The notes under the pieces were generated by a model. It did no database searches. It was not told the DNA's origin and saw nothing but the letters and a program-made list of their open reading frames with translations. 26,431 nucleotides of DNA, taken from positions 1-26,431 of the forward strand of contig CALESB010000054.1 of the NCBI GenBank assembly GCA_937906995.1, written 5' to 3'. Position 1 is the stretch's first letter. Every line of letters starts with the position of its first letter. The stretch comes from an uncultured Sutterella sp. (lineage in GTDB: Bacteria > Pseudomonadota > Gammaproteobacteria > Burkholderiales > Burkholderiaceae_F). The translations under genes and the position numbers were made by a program. Shown in pieces: positions 1 to 7,011 of this stretch.

Positions 1-58
1 TCATTCTGAAACTTGTTGATGCTTCGGTTACTTCAGGCATCTCCGTTATTAATTTCAT
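1..58 (-). CDS. ltrA: group II intron reverse transcriptase/maturase, N-terminal fragment
   Basis: An open frame starts at the ATG at 58-56 (minus strand) and continues to the left edge, giving MKLITEMPEVTEASTSFRM. A purine-rich GGGAAGGG lies directly upstream. Its position a few hundred bases into a group II intron is where the intron-encoded reverse transcriptase/maturase begins, and the absence of a stop over 19 codons agrees. No catalytic motif is included in the window, so the function is inferred from the intron context alone. Confidence 0.5.
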   Translation of the reverse strand, partial: MKLITEMPEVTEASTSFRM

Positions 59-398
59 CCCTTCCCTGGCACCGTCTGTCAGGTACTATGGAGTCTGCTG
101 ACTTCTTACGGCAAGCTTTACTCCGTGGTTTCGTTTGAAGCCCACGTCCGTAAGACCTCCGCGGGTAAGCTCACAATCTTTCCCATCATTCACCTGCTGC
201 ATTTACATCGAGAGTTCCGTGTAGCTTAGGGCTTTAGTTTGTTATGCAACCTTACCCACTCTCGTATGCCTGATGCAGTTTCTGTTCGTCAGGTCGATGG
301 TTTGCCTATGGCTTCCTTCAGATTCCACCTCACAGTGGACACCCTTGCCTTTGGCTATGCGCTTGGTGCTACCCCCTGCGCTCGGAACTTTCACCCGT
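1..398 (-). mobile_element. 5' part of a group II intron (partial, runs off left edge)
   Basis: Read on the minus strand, this stretch carries the recognisable domain I sequence of a bacterial group II intron. Examples are the segment GGTGGAATCTGAAGGAAGCC (complement of 310-329), the ACGAACAGAAACTGCAT segment (272-288) and the GGGTGAAAGTTCCGAGCGC segment near 380-397. It is followed by a start codon in the right place for the intron-encoded protein. Related introns as I recall them begin with GUGYG some 30 nt before the GGGTGAAAG segment; I see no GTGCG or GTGTG there, only AT-rich sequence, so the 5' end may be truncated or divergent. Domains V and VI would lie beyond the left edge. A plus-strand reading frame across it (239-469) is a shadow of the RNA. 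Assignment is by remembered sequence pattern, not by a covariance search. Confidence 0.62.
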
Positions 399-473
399 TA
401 TACAAAACTTCAAATAGATATTTAGCATTTGTTGTTTTTATGGTACAAAAATTTACAAAAGTAGTCTGAGGTC

Positions 474-504
474 TTGATTTTTTATTTCTGGGGGGGGGCA
501 TTAT
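474..504 (+). promoter_or_regulatory. putative phase-variable promoter of the autotransporter (G9 in the spacer)
   Basis: A -35-like TTGATT (474-479) and a -10-like CATTAT (499-504) are separated by 19 bp, and nine of those 19 bases are an uninterrupted G run (490-498). Each hexamer matches four of six consensus positions. The spacing is two bases longer than the optimum of about 17 bp, so losing one or two Gs by slipped-strand mispairing would bring it to 18 or 17. The predicted transcript starts near 511 and leaves a leader of about 97 nt that contains a small hairpin (529-534 with 543-548). The layout resembles the poly-G spacer of the Neisseria meningitidis porA promoter. No expression evidence exists here. 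Confidence 0.5.
490..498. repeat. homopolymeric G9 tract
   Basis: Nine consecutive Gs lie 110 bp upstream of the autotransporter start. This is the most conspicuous long G/C homopolymer I noticed in an AT-rich intergenic stretch. Such tracts are classic slippage sites for phase variation of surface proteins. Confidence 0.9.
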
Positions 505-607
505 TCCCATGTTCTTGGAACTCATCTCAGCAAGTTCTAACCCTTGCTCGTTTTCTTTTAATTTCGAGTTTCTGTTCATAAGTGACACTTAACATTAGGA
601 GACAAAA

Positions 608-2737
608 ATGACCTCTCTAAAACGTGTGTTTCCTTTGACACTTATTGCCTCTGCCGTATTAATGACAACTGGCGTAGCTAATGCCTTAACTATTAATGCA
701 GACAATAGTCCTTACACGGAAAATATTGAAGCGACTGATTCCTCATTATCGTTGGCTTTAACTGGAGGAAAAATTCAAAATGAGTCCGTTGTAATTAAAG
801 GCGGAACTTTCTCTATGGACCAAAAATCATCCATTGAAACAGGGCTTTTGGATCTTTATCTCAATGTTAGTGGAGCACCTGAATTTAATGGCACTATCAA
901 AGCCGACAAGTTTATTTACCGTGGCAAGGCAGGTAGTCACCTAGATGTAGCCCTTAATGACACCGTTATTGAAACAGACTTACTTCATATTATTGGTACA
1001 AAAGTTGAAACAGGTTTGGCCGTCACAAATTCAGCCACACTAGCCGGTGTCAAAGAGATTATTGTTCAGTCTGAGGGTATAAAGGGTCCTCGAACCGCTC
1101 TCACCTTCAAGGGCAATATTGACTATAAAGGAACCGTAACTCTGCAAAAAGATGGCTTTTCAGGTAGTAATTCTCGCTTAGCAGTAGAAGGAAACTACCA
1201 CGCCACTGTCGCCAATGTCATCTCCAAAAGCAATAAAACTGAAATTCAATCCAATTATGGTGGTGAGATAACTGTTGGTAATATCCTCGTTGAAAAAGGC
1301 CAATTGTATCTGATTCCATGGGGTGGCGATGCCACCTTTAATTTCAACACGATTACCGTTGCAGACAAAGCCAAACTACAGGTTCAATCCGATACTGGCA
1401 GTAGCTACGGAAAGGCCCATATTAAAGGCGAACATTTAACCATCAACTTAGGCAAAGATGCAACAGCCGACTTCGCTGGTTTAGGTCACAAGCAATGGAC
1501 TTCTGAGAAAATTTGGGTCGATAGCAAATCCCTCACCGTCAATATCGCCGATGCAAGTGGCGATAATACACATGTTTATTTGCCAGGTACAGATGCGCAT
1601 ACCGAAGTTGGAGCGATCACGGTCATTGCTGATGGTAAAAATAATACGGGAGATGCTCAAGCTGACTTAGACAAAATTGCCAATGTCGTACAACACAACA
1701 AAAAAATAGATGGCAAAAACCAACAAACCAACATTGCTGGTGTAGAACTCGTTCAAAAGGCTGACGGCATCCTTGATGGCGCTCATGGTGTATCAGGCAC
1801 TGATGGAACGGCAGTCGATGTCGTTGTCGATGAGAAAGAAGATGGTAACGACACGGTTTACGGTTTAAGTGAAATGGCCATGGTGGGCTTATACGTTTGG
1901 CGCAATGAAATCGATGATATGAATAAGCGCCTTGGGGAACTTCGCGATAGCAAAGGCCAAACCAACGGCATTTGGACGCGCGTCTACACTGGTAGGGCTG
2001 AATTTGGCGTGAAAGATGTTACCAATGACTACACTGCCTTCCAATTTGGCTACGATCGCCAAGTCTCTGATGGAGTATTTATCGGTGGCGCCTTCTCTTA
2101 TACTGATGGCGACAATGACTTTGCAAACGGTGGGGGAGATAGCTCTTTATTCGCTTTCACTGGATATGCCTCTTGGGTTAACGACAACGGGTTCTTCTTA
2201 GACGTAACTGGTAAAGTTGGTCGCATGAAGAATGAATTCGACATCTCAATGACCGACTACATTTCTTCGGCAGTCTATAAGACCAACGCCGTCTCTGTGT
2301 CGGCCGAAGCTGGTTTGCGCCTTAACCTCACAAACCTAATTTATGTTGAACCGCAAGTTGCAATGATGTGGGGCCATGTAGATGACGTAACATATCACAC
2401 CTCTAACGAGATTACCGTAAAACAAGACTCTGCTGAAGCCCTAATAGGTCGAGCTGGCTTTGTTTTGGGGTTGAACTGCCCAAATAATCGTGGAAACGCT
2501 TATGTTCGAGCCTCTGTTTTGCATGACTGGAAGGGCAAAACAGACTTTAGCTTCACGCACGGTGATGCTTACCGCACCATGTCTGAAGATTTGGGCGGTA
2601 CATGGTATGAGTACGGTATCGGCGCTAACTTCACTGTCACGCCTCAAACTCACGTATACGCAGATCTTGAAGCAGCCGATGGTGGCGAAGTGGATACAGA
2701 CTACCGTGTGAATATAGGTGTGCGTTATAGCTTCTAA
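608..2737 (+). CDS. autotransporter (type Va secretion) outer-membrane protein
   Basis: This 709-residue protein has a signal peptide ending in ANA (residues 24-26) with a basic n-region and hydrophobic core. A passenger of about 27-420 follows, with repetitive, Gly/Asn/Thr-rich, strand-forming sequence that suggests a beta-helix. A linker near residue 431 (WRNEIDDMNKRLGELRD) precedes a beta-barrel domain of about 450-709 ending in NIGVRYSF, where the terminal Phe is the outer-membrane assembly signal. The barrel resembles the pertactin/AidA autotransporter domain. The passenger is short and shows no serine-protease or esterase motif and no RGD, so an adhesin or surface-modulating role is only a guess. 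The start is supported by TAGGAG 8-13 nt upstream. The gene is monocistronic, with its own terminator, and its promoter probably holds the G9 tract. It sits next to a group II intron remnant, which hints at a plastic locus. Confidence 0.88.
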   Translation: MTSLKRVFPLTLIASAVLMTTGVANALTINADNSPYTENIEATDSSLSLALTGGKIQNESVVIKGGTFSMDQKSSIETGLLDLYLNVSGAPEFNGTIKADKFIYRGKAGSHLDVALNDTVIETDLLHIIGTKVETGLAVTNSATLAGVKEIIVQSEGIKGPRTALTFKGNIDYKGTVTLQKDGFSGSNSRLAVEGNYHATVANVISKSNKTEIQSNYGGEITVGNILVEKGQLYLIPWGGDATFNFNTITVADKAKLQVQSDTGSSYGKAHIKGEHLTINLGKDATADFAGLGHKQWTSEKIWVDSKSLTVNIADASGDNTHVYLPGTDAHTEVGAITVIADGKNNTGDAQADLDKIANVVQHNKKIDGKNQQTNIAGVELVQKADGILDGAHGVSGTDGTAVDVVVDEKEDGNDTVYGLSEMAMVGLYVWRNEIDDMNKRLGELRDSKGQTNGIWTRVYTGRAEFGVKDVTNDYTAFQFGYDRQVSDGVFIGGAFSYTDGDNDFANGGGDSSLFAFTGYASWVNDNGFFLDVTGKVGRMKNEFDISMTDYISSAVYKTNAVSVSAEAGLRLNLTNLIYVEPQVAMMWGHVDDVTYHTSNEITVKQDSAEALIGRAGFVLGLNCPNNRGNAYVRASVLHDWKGKTDFSFTHGDAYRTMSEDLGGTWYEYGIGANFTVTPQTHVYADLEAADGGEVDTDYRVNIGVRYSF

Positions 2738-2761
2738 CTAATTCTAAGTTAGGACTTTAGG

Positions 2762-2794
2762 AAAACGGCAGATTTCTATTGGATCTGCCGTTTT
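2762..2794 (+). terminator. Rho-independent terminator of the autotransporter gene
   Basis: A 12-bp perfect stem AAAACGGCAGAT/ATCTGCCGTTTT with a 9-nt loop ends in a T run, 24 nt after the stop codon. Confidence 0.85.
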
Positions 2795-2957
2795 CTGCGC
2801 TAAGACAAAAAATTCTCGCTCTTCTCCCTCTTCTCACATAAGAACACAAAGTTTTGCCGTCTTAATGACCTTAGCCACTCGAAAAAACAGCCCTAAACGC
2901 TTAAAATATTTAGATTAAAACTCCGAAACACAAAGCATATTGAGAAGGGAAAAAGGC

Positions 2958-5630
2958 ATGGCTAGCGAGACGATCTACCGCAAAGACTATTTACCGCCCA
3001 ATCACTTTGTCGACACCGTTGACTTGGTGTTTGACCTGCACCCACAGAAAACACGTGTAACCAGTACCCTACAAATTCGCCCAAACGAAAAGCGAGCAAA
3101 TGACGATTTAGTGCTCAATGGTCGGGATCTTGAATTACGAAAAATTTCTATTGATGATCGAGAATTGGCTCGTACAGATTACACACTGACGGCCGTTGGT
3201 GATTTGATCATTCGTAATATTAATAAGCCTGTCAAAGTCCGCGTTGAAAATATTATTAATCCAATGGCTAATACATCCTTAATGGGACTGTACTTATCCA
3301 ATGGTAATTTCATGACTCAATGCGAAGCTGAGGGCTTCCGCCGCATTACCTATTATCCAGACCGCCCTGATGTCATGGCGAAGTTTAAGGTGCGTATCAA
3401 TGCTCCGAAAGCTGTATGCCCAGTGCTGCTCTCTAATGGCAACCTTATTGAAGAAGGCGCCATTGATGACAACTGGATCTATACCGTTTGGGAAGATCCT
3501 TTCAATAAACCAGCCTACCTCTTTGCTTTAGTAGCTGGGAACCTAAAGTGCCGAGAGGAGCGCTTTTTACTTAAAAACGGTAAACGTGCTTTATTGCAAA
3601 TTTGGACGGAAGAGAAGAATTTAGATAAGACCGAATTTGCTTTAGAAAGTTTAAAGCGAGCCATTGCTTGGGATGAAAAGCGCTTTGGGCTGGAGCTCGA
3701 TCTTGAGCGCTTTATGATCGTTGCCACTGACGACTTCAACTTTGGCGCAATGGAAAATAAGGGCCTGAATATTTTCAACTCTCGCTGCGTATTGGCCACT
3801 CCTGCCGTAGCGACGGATCGCGATTTTGCTCGTATTGAAAGTGTTATCGCTCACGAATATTTTCATAACTGGACGGGTAACCGTGTCACTTGTCGTGATT
3901 GGTTCCAATTAACCTTAAAAGAAGGCTTAACGGTTTTCCGCGATCAAGAATTCTCCAGCGATATGTTGGGAGACCCCACAGCTAAGGCTGTCAAACGTAT
4001 TGAAGATGTTCGCTATTTGCGTGACACGCAGTTTCCTGAGGATGCTGGTCCTATGGCTCACCCTATCCGTCCGGAGTCCTATGAAGAAATTAATAACTTC
4101 TACACGACAACGGTTTACGAAAAGGGGGCCGAAGTTATTCGCATGCTTCAAACGCTCTTAGGCAAAGAAGGCTTTAAGCGTGGTTTAGAGCAATATATTC
4201 GTGCCAATGATGGTACTGCTGCAACGTGTGATGACTTTTTAGATGCCATGGGCAAGGCCAACTTGCGTGATCTTACGGAGTTTGAACGTTGGTATACGCA
4301 AGCAGGCACTCCGCATGTTAAGGTGGATACTCAATGGAATCGTAATAGTGAAACCTATACGGTTAAATTAACGCAATCCTGCCCTGCAACGCCAGGTCAA
4401 TCACACAAACTACCCTTCCATATTCCTTTTGCAATTGCACTATTGAATCCGAAGGGTAACTGCATTCCATTGCAACTTCAGGCTGAAACTAGCCCCAAAG
4501 GCACCTCTCGTGTGTTGGAATTAAAGGAAACGGAATACAGTTGGACGTTTGTTGGCATCAAAGAAAAGCCCGTGCCCTCTCTAGCACGTAATTTCTCTGC
4601 ACCAATTATCGTTGACTATGACTACACCAATGATGAATTGGTTTTCTTGAGTAAGTACGACAATGATGCGTTTAATCGTTGTGAAGCCATGGAGGCACTG
4701 TCCTTACGTTGCATTAATGAAATGGTCATGGACTATGAACGTGGCACACGCATGGTGATTAACCCGCATTACAAGAATGCATTTGAGGCCATGTTAACGG
4801 ACAAAACAGCTTCAGCAGCATTTAAAGCCATGGCCTTGACGCTACCGAGCGAACGTCGTGTTGCGGACTCTCAGCCTCTAATCAATCCGCTGGCCATCCG
4901 TGCTGCTATTCGGTCTTTGCGTGATCAATTGGGACGTCAATTCTCTCACCTCATCATGCGTGTATTTGATGACAATGTTCCGAACTCTGTCTACTCACCC
5001 AATCCGACCGACGCAGGTAAACGTGCCCTTCGAGCAATCTGCTTTGAGCTGTTGCTAGCCGGTGGTAACGCAAAGTCTCTGCTTCGCGCACGACAGGCTT
5101 TTGAAACAAGCACGAATTTGACGGAACGTATTGATGCTTTACGAATCATTGTCAACAGCGCTTCGCCAACAAAATACGCATTGCTCGAAGCAGCAGAAAC
5201 GGAATGGCGCAATGAACCGTTGCTGATTAATAAGTGGTTTACTGTGCAAGCAACAGCAACCATACCTATGGATGATTGCTCAATCAAAGACGTTGTTCAA
5301 AATCTAATTGAGCGCTACCCAGGCTACAACACGAATAATCCAAATAATGTTTATTCCTTGCCATTGGCCTTCTGTCAAAACAATTTGGCAGAATTCCATC
5401 GTCCCGATGGTGAAGGCTATAAACTGTGGGTCAGTGAAGTCTTAAAGCTTGATCGAATCAATCCTGCGATTGCTGCTCGTTTAGCCCGTTGTCTTGATGA
5501 TTGGCGCCGTTATACGCCTGAATGTGCTCGACTAATGTACAGCGCTTTAAGCTACATTTACTCTCAACCGAATTTATCAAGTAATCTTAAAGAAGTCGTG
5601 GGTAAGGCCCTTAATAACGCCTCTCACTAA
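2958..5630 (+). CDS. pepN: aminopeptidase N (M1 zinc metallopeptidase)
   Basis: PepN is a cytosolic broad-specificity aminopeptidase that finishes peptide breakdown. From the chosen start the protein has 890 residues, close to the roughly 870 of the E. coli enzyme. The exopeptidase motif GAMEN is at 263-267, and the zinc motif HEYFH at 299-303 has the third ligand Glu322 (HExxH-x18-E), in the same order and spacing as E. coli PepN. A helical C-terminal domain fills about 560-890. An in-frame ATG at 2940 would add six residues, but GAAGGGA (2944-2950) is well placed for 2958 and the family N-terminus begins at that point, so 2958 is preferred. fbp follows after 25 bp, so the two are probably co-transcribed. 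In an organism rich in amidohydrolases and amino-acid carriers, PepN fits amino-acid-based nutrition. Confidence 0.95.
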   Translation: MASETIYRKDYLPPNHFVDTVDLVFDLHPQKTRVTSTLQIRPNEKRANDDLVLNGRDLELRKISIDDRELARTDYTLTAVGDLIIRNINKPVKVRVENIINPMANTSLMGLYLSNGNFMTQCEAEGFRRITYYPDRPDVMAKFKVRINAPKAVCPVLLSNGNLIEEGAIDDNWIYTVWEDPFNKPAYLFALVAGNLKCREERFLLKNGKRALLQIWTEEKNLDKTEFALESLKRAIAWDEKRFGLELDLERFMIVATDDFNFGAMENKGLNIFNSRCVLATPAVATDRDFARIESVIAHEYFHNWTGNRVTCRDWFQLTLKEGLTVFRDQEFSSDMLGDPTAKAVKRIEDVRYLRDTQFPEDAGPMAHPIRPESYEEINNFYTTTVYEKGAEVIRMLQTLLGKEGFKRGLEQYIRANDGTAATCDDFLDAMGKANLRDLTEFERWYTQAGTPHVKVDTQWNRNSETYTVKLTQSCPATPGQSHKLPFHIPFAIALLNPKGNCIPLQLQAETSPKGTSRVLELKETEYSWTFVGIKEKPVPSLARNFSAPIIVDYDYTNDELVFLSKYDNDAFNRCEAMEALSLRCINEMVMDYERGTRMVINPHYKNAFEAMLTDKTASAAFKAMALTLPSERRVADSQPLINPLAIRAAIRSLRDQLGRQFSHLIMRVFDDNVPNSVYSPNPTDAGKRALRAICFELLLAGGNAKSLLRARQAFETSTNLTERIDALRIIVNSASPTKYALLEAAETEWRNEPLLINKWFTVQATATIPMDDCSIKDVVQNLIERYPGYNTNNPNNVYSLPLAFCQNNLAEFHRPDGEGYKLWVSEVLKLDRINPAIAARLARCLDDWRRYTPECARLMYSALSYIYSQPNLSSNLKEVVGKALNNASH

Positions 5631-5655
5631 CTGCAAGAATAAGGAAATAGGAATC

Positions 5656-6651
5656 ATGGCAAAAACTTTAGCCCTGTATTTGCATGAGATGCAAACTCAA
5701 CACGGTGTAGATCCTAAACTCACCGGCCTCATTGCACATATTGCTGAGACGTGCAAAGACATCAGCTTCAAGGTAAGTTTAGGTGCATTAGCTGGTGTTT
5801 TAGGCTCTGCTGGTAGTGAAAATGTTCAAGGCGAAACTCAAAAGAAATTGGACATCATTGCCAATGACATCATGAGTCGTGCTTGCATGGAAAGTGGCTT
5901 TGTCAGTGCAGTTGCTAGCGAAGAAATGGACCATGCTTTGCAAGTTCCTGAAGATTGCGAGATTGGCCCCTATTTGGTCTTGTTTGATCCGTTAGATGGC
6001 TCTAGCAATATTGACATTAATGTCTCCATTGGCACAATTTTCTCGATTTTGCCCGCTGGGGAGCCCCACCGTAACGTCAAAGACGAAGAGTTTTTGCAAC
6101 CGGGTACGCAACAAAAAGCTGCTGGCTATGTTATCTATGGCCCGCAAACTCAATTAGTGATGACTTTAGGTCATGGTACGACCGTCTTCACATTAGATAC
6201 GTCTACGGGCACATTCTTACAAACGATTGAAAAGATCTCCTTGGCCCCTCAAACGGCTGAGTTTGCCATCAACTGCTCCAATATGCGTCACTGGGAAGCT
6301 CCGGTTCAACGTTATGTTTCTGAATTACTCGCAGGAACGACAGGACCTCGTGGTAAGAATTACAACATGCGCTGGGTGGCAGCCATGGTCGCTGAAGTGC
6401 ATCGTATTTTGAATCGCGGTGGCATTTTCATGTACCCACGCGACAACCGCGATCCCAATAAGCCCGGCAAGCTTCGTCTAATGTACGAAGCCAATCCGAT
6501 GAGTTGGTTGATTGAAGAAGCCGGTGGTCGCTCTACCAACGGCTTTGAACGCATCCGTGAAATTACGCCGACCAACTTACACCAACGCGTCGCCGTCTTC
6601 TTGGGCTCACAAGAAGAAGTAGACACGGTTACGTCATACCATCAAAAATAA
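5656..6651 (+). CDS. fbp: fructose-1,6-bisphosphatase class I
   Basis: The enzyme hydrolyses fructose 1,6-bisphosphate to fructose 6-phosphate, the committed gluconeogenic step, in the cytoplasm with Mg2+. The 331-residue length is typical. The metal-binding signature DPLDGSSNIDINVSIGTIFS begins at Asp111, and the later segment RDNRDPNKPGKLRLMYE is the substrate-binding region of the family. AAGGAAATAGGA precedes the start. It lies 25 bp after pepN and 2 bp before a small membrane ORF, so the three form a likely operon. Pairing peptide breakdown with gluconeogenesis is consistent with an asaccharolytic organism growing on amino acids, though that link is inference. Confidence 0.95.
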   Translation: MAKTLALYLHEMQTQHGVDPKLTGLIAHIAETCKDISFKVSLGALAGVLGSAGSENVQGETQKKLDIIANDIMSRACMESGFVSAVASEEMDHALQVPEDCEIGPYLVLFDPLDGSSNIDINVSIGTIFSILPAGEPHRNVKDEEFLQPGTQQKAAGYVIYGPQTQLVMTLGHGTTVFTLDTSTGTFLQTIEKISLAPQTAEFAINCSNMRHWEAPVQRYVSELLAGTTGPRGKNYNMRWVAAMVAEVHRILNRGGIFMYPRDNRDPNKPGKLRLMYEANPMSWLIEEAGGRSTNGFERIREITPTNLHQRVAVFLGSQEEVDTVTSYHQK

Positions 6652-6653
6652 AA

Positions 6654-6812
6654 ATGGAATGGCTCGAGTTAATTGTCGAGTGGGTAGCATTGCCATTAAT
6701 TATTATCTATGGCTTTACCAGCTGGGCAAAAGACAATCCTGACAAGAGTATTTTTGGTAGTCTTGGAAAAAATCCAAAAGACTCTGAAAATAAAAAAACT
6801 CCTCGTCAATGA
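6654..6812 (+). CDS. small single-pass membrane protein (52 aa), unknown function
   Basis: This short ORF begins 2 bp after the fbp stop. It encodes 52 residues: a short acidic N-terminus (MEWLELIVEW), one hydrophobic segment of about 11-24 (VALPLIIIYGFTSW), then a polar Lys/Asn/Pro-rich tail ending KKTPRQ. The near-zero spacing suggests translational coupling with fbp, because no strong separate ribosome-binding site is visible. I do not recognise a family. The composition (Trp-flanked membrane helix, charged tail) is that of a real small membrane protein rather than random sequence, but only conservation in relatives would prove it. Confidence 0.55.
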   Translation: MEWLELIVEWVALPLIIIYGFTSWAKDNPDKSIFGSLGKNPKDSENKKTPRQ

Positions 6813-6823
6813 GTTAAAAACCA

Positions 6824-6885
6824 TTAATTGAGGAAAAGCCTTTATTGTATAAATCAATAAACTTCACTGGGCTTTTCCTCATTAA
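6824..6885 (+). terminator. long inverted repeat after the pepN-fbp operon, probable terminator
   Basis: TTAATTGAGGAAAAGCC (6824-6840) pairs with GGCTTTTCCTCATTAA (6870-6885) with one bulge and a loop of about 29 nt. No clean T run follows, so Rho-independent termination is likely but not certain. It could also act on the opposite strand. Confidence 0.5.
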
Positions 6886-6932
6886 TCCCCCTATTAATAG
6901 CTTTTATCTATTAACAGTTTTTTAAACTCCAA

Positions 6933-6961
6933 TTGTTATTTTGACTTGAGCATTTTATACT
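6933..6961 (+). promoter_or_regulatory. sigma70-type promoter of the hydrogenase fusion
   Basis: TTGTTA (6933-6938) and TATACT (6956-6961) are separated by 17 bp. This gives a leader of about 43 nt to the start codon at 7012, with AGGGAG as the ribosome-binding site. Confidence 0.55.
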
Positions 6962-7011
6962 CGCAAAAACTAAGTAAAAGAGTGATTCTTTGGACTTTGT
7001 AGGGAGAACAC

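Noticed and set aside
239..469. 76-residue plus-strand frame that resembles hypothetical proteins annotated in many gut bacteria
   Set aside because: It is the antisense reading of group II intron RNA; the similarity of such frames between species comes from the conserved intron, not from a protein.
391..588. 65-residue minus-strand frame covering the G tract
   Set aside because: It has no recognisable domain, crosses the probable promoter and runs into intron sequence; the G run encodes only a short proline stretch. A chance frame is more likely.
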